DNA of 64,000 bases from Microvenator marinus (GTDB lineage: Bacteria; Myxococcota_A; Bradymonadia; Bradymonadales; Bradymonadaceae): assembly GCF_007993755.1 (NCBI RefSeq), contig NZ_CP042467.1, positions 3,434,001 through 3,498,000 of the forward strand, given 5' to 3'. The notes under the pieces are model-generated. The model saw only the letters and a list, made by a program, of their open reading frames with translations, was not told where the DNA came from and made no database searches. The translations under genes and the position numbers were made by a program. The first letter of the stretch is position 1, and every line of letters begins with the position of its first letter. Positions 10,806-19,941 of this stretch are shown here, one piece after another.

Positions 10806-10863
10806 CGTTGAACCTCCTTTCTTTCCTGCTACAAGAGGAGGCTTGTAAAGAGAAGGAGAAAGA

Positions 10864-11784
10864 GTGAACGCGCACATACTTTATGAAAATCCAGATTGGT
10901 TGCCGCCCCTGGTGGCAGGGCTCGAAGCCGAGGGCTTTAACGTGGTGCTTCACGAGGTCTGGCAGGGCGCCATTCGCCTGGACGAGCCGCCCCCCGAAGG
11001 CGTCTGGATCAACCGCATGAGTCCGTCGTCGCACACGCGCGGCCATACGCAGAGCGTGGCGCTGATGCGCGAGATTTTGGCGTGGCTCGAAGGGTGGGGC
11101 GCCACCGTCATCAACGGCAGTGCGGCGTTCCGGCTCGAGGTCAGCAAGCTTCAGCAAGACCTGGTGCTCAGAAAGCACGGCATCCGAACACCACGCACCG
11201 TAGGCGGCGTTGGCAAAGAAGCCCTGCTCGAGCTCGCCAAGACCTTTGAGGGACCCTTCATCACCAAGCATAATCAGGGTGGGAAGGGGCTCGGTATCGA
11301 ACTCTTTGACCAGATGGACGCGTTTGTAGCCCATCTTGAAAGCCCAGAATTTGACCCCGGGCCCGACCACGTCACGGTGCTCCAGGAGTATATTCGGCCA
11401 GCCGAAGGCTTCATCACGCGCGTCGAAATCGTAGCCGGCAAGTTCCTCTACGCCATGCGCAGCCAGACCGACGAAGGCTTCGAACTCTGCCCTTCAGATG
11501 CTTGCCAGATTCCGAAGCTCACCGAGTCTTGCCCGGTAGACGGCAGCTCCAAATTCAGCCTTTCGCCGCTGGTCGCAGAAGATGAACTCGTCCAAAAGTA
11601 CATCGCTCTTTGTGAGGACATGGGCCTAACCTTGGCAGGAATCGAGTTCGTGGAAAATGAGGCGGGCGAGCGATATACCTACGATATCAACGGCACCACG
11701 AACTATAATTCTGCGGTCGCCCGTGAGGCCGGCAAAGACGGTATGCGCGAGCTCGCTAGGTTTTTGAAGGCTAGTCTGCGCTAG
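10864..11784 (+). CDS. RimK-like ATP-grasp ligase
   Basis: 306 residues, GTG start with AAGGAG 7 bases upstream. It shows the ATP-grasp layout: an N-terminal pre-ATP domain ending in VWINRMSPSS, then LRKHGIRTPRTV, the glycine-rich loop FITKHNQGGKGLGI, LQEYIRP, and the metal-binding acid/Asn residues in GERYTYDINGTTNYN. RimK-type enzymes join a carboxylate to an amine via an acyl-phosphate, for example in peptide tailing or glutathione-like synthesis; the substrate here is unknown. It stands alone and its 3' end overlaps the convergent lipase gene by 14 bases. Confidence 0.8.
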   Translation: MNAHILYENPDWLPPLVAGLEAEGFNVVLHEVWQGAIRLDEPPPEGVWINRMSPSSHTRGHTQSVALMREILAWLEGWGATVINGSAAFRLEVSKLQQDLVLRKHGIRTPRTVGGVGKEALLELAKTFEGPFITKHNQGGKGLGIELFDQMDAFVAHLESPEFDPGPDHVTVLQEYIRPAEGFITRVEIVAGKFLYAMRSQTDEGFELCPSDACQIPKLTESCPVDGSSKFSLSPLVAEDELVQKYIALCEDMGLTLAGIEFVENEAGERYTYDINGTTNYNSAVAREAGKDGMRELARFLKASLR

Positions 11785-12907
11785 TGATCAAGACGTCGGC
11801 CACATCTTCCCAGAGCCACTGGAAGTCATCGCGGTCAAACTTGGCACCGGAGCCGAACCAGTCAGCCCCGTTTTCCTCATCAAATGGACCGCGCAGATAG
11901 TGGCCAATCACGTCCAAGTGGTCCGCGCGGACCACGCCCCTGAACTCACCCCAGATTTGAGAGAGCGTAGGCACCACGCCGTCCGACGTGGTGTCCGTGA
12001 TGGTGAAAGGCAAGGGGCGTCTTGTGATGAGCTCGTCGGAACGAATGGCCGGATGGTAGGGATAGCCCGCGTGTGGCCGCGCTGTCAGGGTCCAGAGCAG
12101 TCCGTAGAGCACCTTGTTTAGAGGCGTCAGCAGATGCTTGATTCGAATGCGTTTGATGACTTCGACCGGCGGAGGCGCCGCCGTTGCGTAAGAAACGTAG
12201 CGCACGTTTGGGTTGTCGGGGGTGGTGGCATTAAAGATGTCCATGCCTTCCGGAGTGGCCTGAATGATGGCGCCCTGGTCCTCCAAAATCGACCTTAAGA
12301 ACTGCCGTACCTCGGCCTGTGCTGCGGGGTTAAAGTCTCTGAGGAGTTCGTTCGTAATCTGGCGTACCAGGGTTTCGTCCAAGCCCAGCAGGTCGTTGAC
12401 TTTCCCAACCACGCTCATGAACCCGCCGAGGAGCGTAATAGGGCGCCGCCAGAGCCCCACGATGATCAGCAGCGTGACCACGTAGAGTAGATTTTTGCCG
12501 TACATGGTGGTGAAGAAGTTTGCGAGCGGCGTGCCGTAATGCGGGCCTGAGACACTGACCACCGTCTTCAAATTGGCGCTCAACTTCTCCCGGATATCTT
12601 CCATGTCCAGAAGGGAGTTCGGGCAAGCTACGAGCCGCGCATCCAGTGCGCCGAGCGAATGCGCCACTAGGTGCACGTGAACGCCTTCATCAAGGCCGCC
12701 GGTCTCAGCAATCGTTCGCAACACGCGGCGCGCGCGGTGGCGCACTGAGGCCGTAGGAAGCGCCTTGACGTCGATGATCTCAACCTCGTGGCCGCGCCTG
12801 GCAAAGACGTCGGCCAACGACTCACGCACGCGGCGGAAATAGCCGATGCCCCCGAGTGAGGCGAACCCGAAAATCCCAGGGATTAAGTAGATTTTGTGTT
12901 GGGTCAC
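11771..12907 (-). CDS. Lipase-like alpha/beta hydrolase
   Basis: 378 residues from GTG 12907, which overlaps the stop of the upstream phosphatase gene (GTGA) and is preceded by GGAAAGGAAG. The N-terminal strand YLIPGIFGFASLGGIGYF is the usual oxyanion-side strand of PGAP1/LipA-like lipases, and VAHSLGALDAR is the nucleophile elbow (Ser about 96). A hydrophobic stretch LLYVVTLLIIVGLW (about 135-150) may sit in a membrane or form a lid. The likely triad Asp/His are in the TSDGVVP and RADHLDVIGH segments near the end. It probably cleaves a lipid or ester; last gene of the operon running from 17149. Confidence 0.75.
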   Translation of the reverse strand: MTQHKIYLIPGIFGFASLGGIGYFRRVRESLADVFARRGHEVEIIDVKALPTASVRHRARRVLRTIAETGGLDEGVHVHLVAHSLGALDARLVACPNSLLDMEDIREKLSANLKTVVSVSGPHYGTPLANFFTTMYGKNLLYVVTLLIIVGLWRRPITLLGGFMSVVGKVNDLLGLDETLVRQITNELLRDFNPAAQAEVRQFLRSILEDQGAIIQATPEGMDIFNATTPDNPNVRYVSYATAAPPPVEVIKRIRIKHLLTPLNKVLYGLLWTLTARPHAGYPYHPAIRSDELITRRPLPFTITDTTSDGVVPTLSQIWGEFRGVVRADHLDVIGHYLRGPFDEENGADWFGSGAKFDRDDFQWLWEDVADVLITSAD

Positions 12908-14118
12908 GGACTTCCTTTCCTCAGCACGCGAATATCTTCGGCCATCATTCTGAGGAGGTTCCAGAGGAGTTTGTTGCCGACCACGGAGTCGTCTTCCACG
13001 ATCTCCTTGAACTTCGCGCCAGGCACCACTAGCACCATCGCCTGCCCTTTGGCTATCGCGCTCGACTCGCGAATCTCTTCGGATACCAGAGCCAACGCTC
13101 CGAAGTGCTGGCCCTCTTTGAGGGTTCGAGGAGTTTGACCCGGACTCGTCAACTCCACGCGCCCACCGGCTACCACGTACATACAATCGGCCGGCTCGCC
13201 GGGCGTCATAATCATCTGGCCGTCCGTGTAGTTTCGCTCATAAACGATGCGCAAAACCTTGATGAGGTCGCGCAGGCCGAGCCCCTCGAAGAGCTCGATC
13301 TTGCCCAGGATATCGGCCTGCCTCAGCGTGTCGAAGCTCTGGTCTCGGATGGTGTTCTCTTGCCTCGAGTCTACGATCTCGACCAAAAGCGCCGTGATAT
13401 TATCCGCACCGCCCCTATCCTTGGCCTCGCGAATCAGGAATTTCAAGAGCTCTTCGCCGTCCTTTTGGTTCGAAAACTCAAGGAGGTCCGAGCCCGAGAG
13501 ATAGTCCGTAACGCCGTCCGAGCACATGAGAACGCGGTCGCCGGGCTGCAAGTCGATGAAGAGCGCGTCGATCTCAACCTGTGGCTTGCCACCGATGCTT
13601 CGGGTCAACACGTTTCGGAACCGCTCCAGAATCCGCTCGTCAGCAACAGCTTCACGCTTGAGCTGTTCTGCAAAGGTATGGTCCTCGGTGATCCGGAAAA
13701 TCTGGCCGGCTCTAAAGAGGTAGACGCGGCTATCCCCAACGTGCGCGATGAACGCGCAGTTGTTGGACATGACCATGGCGTCACACGTGGTGGCGGACGG
13801 CAATGTGGGGTTGATTTCCTTGCCTATGCCATAGACTTCCGAGTTGATCTCGTGGATATGGTCGAGCAAAACCTGAAAGACTTTTTCGCGCGCCTCTCGG
13901 TCCAAAGCCGGGTCCTTAGCGCGCGCAAGTTCGCCGACTTCCTCAGCGATATCGCCAATGCGTTTGCAGAGGTGTTCGCTCGCGACTTCGCCGGCCTGGC
14001 TTCCGCCCACGCCGTCAGCCACTACGAACACGCCGTTTACGAGGTCCAAGAGATGGCTGTCCTCGTTGTTCTCGCGTACATTTCCAACGTCGGTTAGCGC
14101 CCAGGCTTTGTATTCCAT
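12904..14118 (-). CDS. PP2C protein phosphatase fused to a cyclic-nucleotide-binding domain
   Basis: 404 residues. The first about 245 form a bacterial PP2C Ser/Thr phosphatase: TDVGNVRENNEDS, VVADGVGGSQAGE, HVGDSRVYLFR, LMCSDGVTDYL and GGADNIT, with all metal-binding aspartates present. After a linker, residues about 275-400 form a cNMP-binding beta-roll (GQMIMTPGEPADCMYVVAGG and HFGALALVSEE). The fusion suggests dephosphorylation controlled by a nucleotide ligand, although the roll lacks an evident intact phosphate-binding cassette arginine. It would counter Ser/Thr kinases such as the one at 54340. It lies 4 bases after the small helical gene and is coupled to the lipase gene. Confidence 0.92.
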   Translation of the reverse strand: MEYKAWALTDVGNVRENNEDSHLLDLVNGVFVVADGVGGSQAGEVASEHLCKRIGDIAEEVGELARAKDPALDREAREKVFQVLLDHIHEINSEVYGIGKEINPTLPSATTCDAMVMSNNCAFIAHVGDSRVYLFRAGQIFRITEDHTFAEQLKREAVADERILERFRNVLTRSIGGKPQVEIDALFIDLQPGDRVLMCSDGVTDYLSGSDLLEFSNQKDGEELLKFLIREAKDRGGADNITALLVEIVDSRQENTIRDQSFDTLRQADILGKIELFEGLGLRDLIKVLRIVYERNYTDGQMIMTPGEPADCMYVVAGGRVELTSPGQTPRTLKEGQHFGALALVSEEIRESSAIAKGQAMVLVVPGAKFKEIVEDDSVVGNKLLWNLLRMMAEDIRVLRKGSP

Positions 14119-14122
14119 CGTC

Positions 14123-14593
14123 CTACCCTAAGATGGCTTCGATTTGCGCGATGAGCGCATGCGTCTTTGGATCTTCTGCCGCGAGACTCAAGGTGGTCAA
14201 TCTGTTTTTGAGCGGCGCAGGCTTTTTCCACGCCTTTCGTTCCAGAATCGGTACGATATGCTCCAGAGTCTTGATGGTGATGGACTCCGATGGGTGGTCC
14301 AAAAACCGCACCAGGAGTTCTTCATCGTTCGGAAGCTTCTTACCCGCGCGCACAAACGCGGTGGCGTCTTTGACGAACCCTCGAAAATCAGCCTTGCGAA
14401 GGCCTTCTAGCTCGGCGAGCCACTCGGCTTCGGCCGACCCTTCCTCGGGCTTTAGCTCGTCTTTGAGGTTTGCCAGCCGTCCCGACACTTCCTGGCCACT
14501 AAAGAACTTTTCTAGCTCTTTTTTGTAGGCAGCACTGGCGGATGCTTGGTTCTGAGCGCGTCTTTCACTCGCGCTCTTCTTTCTCTCGGTCAT
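14123..14593 (-). CDS. Unknown helical protein in PP2C operon
   Basis: 156 residues that I do not recognise. The start is Lys/Arg/Ala-rich and cytoplasmic in character (MTERKKSASERRAQNQ), and the rest reads as amphipathic helices with a HEAT-like rhythm (LLVRFLDHPSESITIKTLEH). The start lies 29 bases inside the preceding lipoprotein gene and the stop is 4 bases before the PP2C gene, so it belongs to the operon. It might be an adaptor for the phosphatase, which is inference from position only. Confidence 0.7.
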   Translation of the reverse strand: MTERKKSASERRAQNQASASAAYKKELEKFFSGQEVSGRLANLKDELKPEEGSAEAEWLAELEGLRKADFRGFVKDATAFVRAGKKLPNDEELLVRFLDHPSESITIKTLEHIVPILERKAWKKPAPLKNRLTTLSLAAEDPKTHALIAQIEAILG

Positions 14594-15746
14594 CGGCTTC
14601 TCCTCTCCACCAATCCGGGACGTCAGGTATCCTCGCGACCGGTGTCTCAGGCATTAAGATACCCTCAATTTCCATGCGTTCAAAGACGCGATTCTGCAAT
14701 CTGCCTCTTAGAGCGGGGCTCAAGACCAGATCGTTGAGGGTCATTTGTAGACGCCATTGTTTTTGGGAGTCTCGAGTTAGCACGATTTTGGCTTTGCCTT
14801 CCAGGATGCTCGATTCCTTGAGCAGGCCGAGATTCTTAGTCCGGGCTTCGTCCTCGGGTGCCACTGGCAAGACCTGCAGCGCCTTGGCGATGAAACCGGC
14901 GGGGCGATGACCACGGCGATGAGCTTCAGATAAGTCCAGCTCGATGGCTTCCTTGAATTCTATATTGTCTTCTGGAGGAATAATCAGGAATTGCAGGGTC
15001 TCGTAAGGCGATAGAACCACGGACACAAACGGGGCGCCGGATTCCTTGACGTCTATGATATTGACGTAGCCTTGAACGTCTTCGTCGCCGGACCACGCCC
15101 GGAAGTGTCCGGAAGGGGTACACCGAGGATAAAACGGCAGGTCCTTTTTACCCCGCATCTTAGGCGGAATCTGCGCCAAAAACGGCTTCGTATCCACACT
15201 CAGTCGAAGGTACGTGCCCTGGCGCTGGCCGAGGTCGTACGCCACTTCGAGAGTGCCCTTGAGCCTCTCCGGCGAGTCTTCTTCGAAGTTGGCTGTGATT
15301 CGGAATGGGCCGTCTGCGTACTCGATGCCTGGCGTCCTGAGATGGCCGACCTCGAGCCGCGTCGGAATGCCCACTTGGAGTTGGCCGGCTTCGCGATAGA
15401 TCGGCTGGATCATCACGCCTTCGCCACAGCTCACACGAGCCACGCCCACAAGGGTTGCGTCTTTGAACGATTCACCTTCGAGCTCACCAACGGGTGTTTT
15501 GAGTGCTTCGAGTTCACTCAGAGTCGGAGGAGCTTGAACGAGCTGGGGTTGGAGGGGGGCGAGTGGTTCTGGCTCAGGTTCGGGCTCCAATTCTGGTTCT
15601 GGTTCTGGCTCGGGCTCTGGCGTTTGCTCGGCAAGAGCTGCATCGGGCGTTGTGGTTTCCGAGGTTTCCACAGGTTCTTTCGAGGTGTCGCATGACACGA
15701 GCGTCAGAAGTCCGAATGCGCATAACTTATAGAGAAATGAATTCAT
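14565..15746 (-). CDS. Lipoprotein with proline-glutamate spacer
   Basis: 393 residues with a lipoprotein signal (FGLLTLVSC, Cys at about 19). Residues about 42-62 are a PE-repeat spacer, of the kind that spans periplasm or peptidoglycan. The rest is beta-rich with no domain I can name; a VARVSCGEGV segment and a Trp-rich end (DVPDWWRGE) stand out. The ATG overlaps the stop of the globin gene by 4 bases, so it is coupled. The PE run is encoded by short near-identical triplets at about 15560-15622 and may vary in length between strains. Confidence 0.7.
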   Translation of the reverse strand: MNSFLYKLCAFGLLTLVSCDTSKEPVETSETTTPDAALAEQTPEPEPEPEPELEPEPEPEPLAPLQPQLVQAPPTLSELEALKTPVGELEGESFKDATLVGVARVSCGEGVMIQPIYREAGQLQVGIPTRLEVGHLRTPGIEYADGPFRITANFEEDSPERLKGTLEVAYDLGQRQGTYLRLSVDTKPFLAQIPPKMRGKKDLPFYPRCTPSGHFRAWSGDEDVQGYVNIIDVKESGAPFVSVVLSPYETLQFLIIPPEDNIEFKEAIELDLSEAHRRGHRPAGFIAKALQVLPVAPEDEARTKNLGLLKESSILEGKAKIVLTRDSQKQWRLQMTLNDLVLSPALRGRLQNRVFERMEIEGILMPETPVARIPDVPDWWRGEADDREKEERE

Positions 15747-16129
15747 CCTAAAAGCTCATCGCGCACCCGCGCCCCGCCTTTAATCACATTGTCTCGAAGC
15801 GCAAGATCCAAGTCTAGCCACGCCTTTCGGACATGTGCGGGGACTGCATATTCTTCCAGAACATCCTTCAAAATTTGATGCCGGCGGTCAAAATGGCCGG
15901 GGAGAATCGGCATGGTCTGGTGAATCTTTCGTATGGATGAGCCGCGATATTTCTGCTCGGAACGCCCGATATGGGTATCCATATAGTGAATCAAATTGAC
16001 GACCTGCTCAGGGATATTTGAGTCATCAAAAAAGAAACCGATCATCATGTCTTGAGACGCACGCGTATAAAACGCCGTCACCAACTCAATCAGTCTCTCC
16101 TCGCCCACTTCTTCTATTAAATTCCACAC
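15743..16129 (-). CDS. Truncated hemoglobin-like protein
   Basis: 128 residues with the short globin plan: helix-rich start, VTAFYTRASQDMMIGFFFDD (the usual FYxRxxxDxxxxxFF pattern), and a proximal-His region GHFDRRHQIL near 85, followed by W in a terminal helix. Truncated globins bind oxygen or nitric oxide through haem. The start is GTG at 16129; TAAGGACC supplies a ribosome site that overlaps the stop of the upstream gene. A signalling or NO-detoxifying role within the operon is possible. Confidence 0.75.
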   Translation of the reverse strand: MWNLIEEVGEERLIELVTAFYTRASQDMMIGFFFDDSNIPEQVVNLIHYMDTHIGRSEQKYRGSSIRKIHQTMPILPGHFDRRHQILKDVLEEYAVPAHVRKAWLDLDLALRDNVIKGGARVRDELLG

Positions 16130-16141
16130 GATTTGGGGTCC

Positions 16142-17149
16142 TTATTTGGTCTGCGGCTTGAGGAAGGCTTTGCCGTCTTTGACCACCACCTTAAAGTCCA
16201 CGTCCTTTGCGCCGCGCGACTCTTTGAGCTGCTGCGTCTGCGCATCGATCGACTTCTTCACCGTCTCGTACGAGAGCCCAGCCGTGGATTCATTGAGCTT
16301 CTTCTTGGTCTCGATGAGCTCGTTGTAGACGCGCTTTGCCTTATCCTCTGACGGATCCGTGCTTGGGCGCTCTATTACTCGCTGAGTGGGGCGTTCAATC
16401 ACACGATGCGGGCCAGATGGCGGTGTGCTTTGCGGCACGGGCTGTGCCCGGTTTTGCGTGCCGAGTCGCGACTTAAGACGTGCCAATTTAGCGGCACGTT
16501 CGTCCATCTCTTCGGCGGGTTCCGCCTGAGGCTGCGCGCGTTGAGGAGCAGGCGTGGGAGCCGGTGCAGGTGCATCGCCATCACCGCCCATCAATTGCGC
16601 CCGAAGCTCGGCGAGCTTTCGGCGTTTGATCGCTTCCTTCTCTTCGTCACTCATTTCGGCCGGCTTCGGCATCTGCGGCTCGCGCGGGCTGCGCTTGACG
16701 TGCGAGTCAAAGGCGCCAGCAGCATCGAGCTCGTCCATTTCCGCCTGAATCTCTTCGAGGTCCACGTCCATCTCGAGATCGAGCTCAAGCACAGGCAGAC
16801 CGTTCTCCTCCGCCTGAGGGCGTTGGCGCATCTGCCGGCGGTTTGCGCGGTTGATATCGCGCTGGTAGGTGCCTTCCTCGATCTGGCGCTCCACGCGCCC
16901 CCAGTATGATTTGTACGAGTTGAAGCGCTGAACCAAAGAGCGCAGGCGAAATTTCTGGGCGGTGTTGCGGATGTACACGTTTTCCATACGCTGCACGATC
17001 CGGAAAACCTCTTTCCTGAGCGTTGTTGGCGGCGTGCGTTCAATGCCCATAAAGTATTGCTCGTACACGGTCCGAAGCCTATTCATCTTGGTTTCGAGCT
17101 CGTTGAGGAGCGTTTCGATTTCCCCTTGATTTAGCGCTTCTTTTGCCAT
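16142..17149 (-). CDS. MXAN_5187 C-terminal-domain-like protein
   Basis: 335 residues from ATG 17149 (MAKEALNQGE); the frame extends to 17239, but that part has no family look and runs into the divergent gene. Residues 10-110 carry the conserved block LRTVYEQYFMGIERTPP, IRNTAQKFRLRSLVQRFN and YWGRVERQIEEGTYQRD, which I recall from the Myxococcus MXAN_5187 C-terminal family. The middle is Pro/Ala/Gln-rich and disordered, with repeated RVIERP, and the end is a Lys-rich helix plus a KVVVKDGKAFLK strand. The function is unknown; lineage-specific. First gene of the minus-strand operon. Confidence 0.65.
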   Translation of the reverse strand: MAKEALNQGEIETLLNELETKMNRLRTVYEQYFMGIERTPPTTLRKEVFRIVQRMENVYIRNTAQKFRLRSLVQRFNSYKSYWGRVERQIEEGTYQRDINRANRRQMRQRPQAEENGLPVLELDLEMDVDLEEIQAEMDELDAAGAFDSHVKRSPREPQMPKPAEMSDEEKEAIKRRKLAELRAQLMGGDGDAPAPAPTPAPQRAQPQAEPAEEMDERAAKLARLKSRLGTQNRAQPVPQSTPPSGPHRVIERPTQRVIERPSTDPSEDKAKRVYNELIETKKKLNESTAGLSYETVKKSIDAQTQQLKESRGAKDVDFKVVVKDGKAFLKPQTK

Positions 17150-17226
17150 CGACCACCTGACCGTCAATTGCGAGGCACGCCCAGAGCGTGCTAGTTCACC
17201 ACGCGACCCGTTATTGAGTTGACCCA

Positions 17227-18129
17227 GTGTATCAGTCAAACGCCAGATTCACAATTTGCATACAGATGGCAATTCTTGCGCTCTTCTGCCTCCTTTCAGG
17301 GTGTGAATCAAAGACCAAAACCGCGCCCGAGCCCGGAATCATTGCGGCGAGCGCTGAACTTCCTGACAAGCCGCTGAGGATCGTCTCGCTCGCCCCCAAT
17401 ATCACTGAGATTCTCTTTGCACTTGGGGCCGGAGAGCGTGTGGTTGCGGTGACCCGTTTTTGCGACTTTCCCACAGAGGTCAAGGAGCTCCCGAAAATTG
17501 GAGGCGTGGTGGACCCTGACGTCGAGAATATCGCCGCCCAGCGCCCCGACCTCGTGATTGGCGTGACTTCAGGCGGGGATCCGGGCGTGACCCGCGCCTT
17601 GGATACTCTTGAGATTCCCTATGCGTTCCTCAAGATGGAGACGCTCGAGGAGACCTTTCAAGGCATTCTGACGATCTCAAAACTGGTTGGCGCCGAGGCC
17701 AGCGGCAAGAGCCTCCACGACGATATGCGCGCGCGGATCGAAAAGATCACCGCGCGAAAAAGCCCGCATCAACACAAGACCCTGGTTGTGTTTGGGCACA
17801 AACCCATCGTCGGAGCTGGGCCCGGCACCTTTGCCCACGATTTGATCGAGCTCGCGGGCGGCCAAAATGTGCTCGCGGATTATCCGCAGGCGTATCCCAC
17901 GCTCGACATCGAAACCGTCATCAAGCTCAATCCCGACAGAATCTTGGATATCACCATGCAAGAGGAGGGGAGCGCCGACTTTTGGGCGCCCTTTGAAAAA
18001 ATTGAAGCGGTGCATTCGGGAAATGTTTACAGGTCTGCTGACCCAGCGCTCATGCGCCCGGGCCCGCGGCTTGTGGAAAGTTTGCAGATTTTCGGCATGG
18101 CGATTCACGGAAAACACACCGCACACTAG
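17227..18129 (+). CDS. BtuF-like periplasmic cobalamin/siderophore-binding lipoprotein
   Basis: 300 residues. A signal with lipobox LLSGC is followed by the class III binding-protein pattern RIVSLAPNITEILFALGAG, FCDFPTEVKELPKIGG and RPDLVIGV, with a second lobe PTLDIETVIKLNPDRIL. These resemble BtuF, the B12-binding protein, more than ferric-siderophore binders, but the ligand is not certain. GTG 17227 gives a positively charged signal start; ATG 17266 would leave none, although neither has a good ribosome site. It leads the transporter operon; no cobalamin riboswitch fits in the short divergent gap. Confidence 0.8.
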   Translation: MYQSNARFTICIQMAILALFCLLSGCESKTKTAPEPGIIAASAELPDKPLRIVSLAPNITEILFALGAGERVVAVTRFCDFPTEVKELPKIGGVVDPDVENIAAQRPDLVIGVTSGGDPGVTRALDTLEIPYAFLKMETLEETFQGILTISKLVGAEASGKSLHDDMRARIEKITARKSPHQHKTLVVFGHKPIVGAGPGTFAHDLIELAGGQNVLADYPQAYPTLDIETVIKLNPDRILDITMQEEGSADFWAPFEKIEAVHSGNVYRSADPALMRPGPRLVESLQIFGMAIHGKHTAH

Positions 18130-18138
18130 GACGTCTAG

Positions 18139-19143
18139 ATGGCCGAGCATCTCACAGCCTCGCGTCTGACCAAGGCGCTCCTGATCGGCACCGGCCTCCT
18201 CGTGATTTCCGCATGGGCAGGGCTTAGCTTGGGGTCTACGCGCCTGAGCTTCGCCGAGCTGATCGAGATGGATATCCTGCTTCTGGCGCGGCTTCCGCGC
18301 GTGGTCTTCGCGGGTATCGTCGGGGCTGCTTTGGCCTGTGCGGGTGCGGTGTTTCAGGCTGTCTTAAGAAACCCGTTGGCCGACCCCTATATCCTCGGGA
18401 TTTCTGGTGGGGCCGCCCTCGGCGGGTCCTTGATGGTGGCGCTCGGGATCATGTCCGCACTTGGCACTCCGGCTGCGGCATTTGCGGGAGGTTTGGGTGC
18501 CCTGGCGGTGATCCTTCTCGCGGCACGCATCATGCCAAACTCAAGCACCCTTTCGACCTATGTTCTTCTACTGACAGGCGTGATCTTCAATGCATTTGCG
18601 TCTGCGGTCATCATGTTCCTCAAAAGTGTGTTGAGCGCTCAAAAAGCGCAGGAACTGCTCTTCTACTTGATGGGCAGTCTTTCTGTGGAAGGCATCGGGT
18701 TGACCCATACCTTAGGCGTCGTGCTTGTCGTTGGCCTGCTCTTGGGTGGGCAATTGGCCTACGCGCGCTCGCTCAACGCCCTGACTCTCGGTGATGAGAG
18801 TGCCCAGGCGCTGGGGGTAGACGCGCGCCGAACGCGAATGGTGACGGTGGTCTTGGCGAGCCTGGCGGTGGCTGTGGCGGTAGCGTACACAGGGTTGATT
18901 GGTTTCGTTGGACTTGTGGTGCCACACGCGATGCGCCTCGCCTTTGGCTCGGATCACCGCGTGCTCCTCCCCATGTGTATCCTCGGCGGCGCAAGCTTCT
19001 TAATACTCGCCGATACCATTGCGCGGGTGAGCTTTATGGCCATCAGCACCACTCTTCCTGTAGGCGTGATTACGGCTTTCCTTGGGGCTCCGATCTTCTT
19101 CTACTTCCTGCGTCGAAATCTTCTGAAGACCCGAATCATCTGA
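18139..19143 (+). CDS. FecCD/BtuC-type ABC transporter permease
   Basis: 334 residues with about ten membrane segments. Conserved family patterns: RLPRVVFAGIVGAALACAGAVFQ, RNPLADPYILGISGGAALG, LGVDARRTRM (the coupling loop to the ATPase) and GLIGFVGLVVPHAMRL. It is the inner-membrane channel for B12 or Fe-siderophore uptake. It lies 9 bases after the binding-protein gene and 8 bases before the ATPase gene. Confidence 0.93.
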   Translation: MAEHLTASRLTKALLIGTGLLVISAWAGLSLGSTRLSFAELIEMDILLLARLPRVVFAGIVGAALACAGAVFQAVLRNPLADPYILGISGGAALGGSLMVALGIMSALGTPAAAFAGGLGALAVILLAARIMPNSSTLSTYVLLLTGVIFNAFASAVIMFLKSVLSAQKAQELLFYLMGSLSVEGIGLTHTLGVVLVVGLLLGGQLAYARSLNALTLGDESAQALGVDARRTRMVTVVLASLAVAVAVAYTGLIGFVGLVVPHAMRLAFGSDHRVLLPMCILGGASFLILADTIARVSFMAISTTLPVGVITAFLGAPIFFYFLRRNLLKTRII

Positions 19144-19151
19144 GGCTCCTT

Positions 19152-19901
19152 ATGATTTCACTCCAAGAGGTTTCGGTGAGTTTTGGCCAGAAACCCTGCA
19201 TTCAAGGCGTTTCTCTGGAGCTTGAGGAGACTGGGGCGATTGCGCTCATCGGTCCGAACGGCGCGGGAAAGACCACCTTGTTGCGCGCCATTGCCGGACT
19301 TCAAGAGGCTGAGGGGCGAGTCGTCTTAGACGGGGCAGCCGTGTCCGGATTGAGCGTGAAAGAACGCGCTCAAAAGCTCACGTATCTTGGAAACTCTGAA
19401 GAAGTCGTCTTCGATTTTTCCGCCCTTGAATGCGTCTTGATGGCCGTTGCGGCCGGGCGTGGATTTTTTGAACTCGAATCCGAGGCAGACGTAGCAAAAG
19501 CGCGGCAGGCTCTGGAGGTCCTCGGAGTGGCCCACGTGGCCGATCAAGCCCTCAATACCTTGAGCAGCGGGGAGCGACAACGCGTTTGGATTGCCCGGAC
19601 GTTGCTCAAGAATGCGCCGGTTTGGCTGCTCGACGAGCCTACCTCGAACCTGGATATTAAGTACCAGCGGCGAGTCCTTGAGTTCTTTAAGGAAGAGTCA
19701 AAGGAGAGGTTGGTGGTAGCCGTGATGCACGACCTAAACGCCTTGGACGGCTTTTTTGAACGCGTCGTGTTGATGCACGAGGGCCGCATTGTGGCTGATG
19801 GTCCGCCCTCAGATGTGTTGGAGCCGGCCATTTTGGAGCCGGTCTATGGAACGCGGATTCAGCGGTTGCAAGCCGACGGAAGACTTGCCATCTTGTGGTA
19901 G
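19152..19901 (+). CDS. ABC transporter ATPase, BtuD/FhuC type
   Basis: 249 residues from ATG 19152; a longer frame from 18975 lies inside the permease gene. Walker A GPNGAGKTT, Q-loop region YLGNSEEVVFDFSALE, signature LSSGERQR, Walker B VWLLDEPTSNLD and the H-loop AVMHDLN are all intact. It powers the permease in the previous entry. The length and order (binding protein, permease, ATPase) match complete BtuFCD-type importers. Confidence 0.93.
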   Translation: MISLQEVSVSFGQKPCIQGVSLELEETGAIALIGPNGAGKTTLLRAIAGLQEAEGRVVLDGAAVSGLSVKERAQKLTYLGNSEEVVFDFSALECVLMAVAAGRGFFELESEADVAKARQALEVLGVAHVADQALNTLSSGERQRVWIARTLLKNAPVWLLDEPTSNLDIKYQRRVLEFFKEESKERLVVAVMHDLNALDGFFERVVLMHEGRIVADGPPSDVLEPAILEPVYGTRIQRLQADGRLAILW

Positions 19902-19941
19902 GGTCCGCTTTAACAAATCTGTATGCAAAGTAGAGCAAGTC

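Noticed and set aside
13105-14097. 330-codon plus-strand frame over the PP2C gene
   Set aside because: It lies entirely antisense to a PP2C protein with intact motifs; no own ribosome site.
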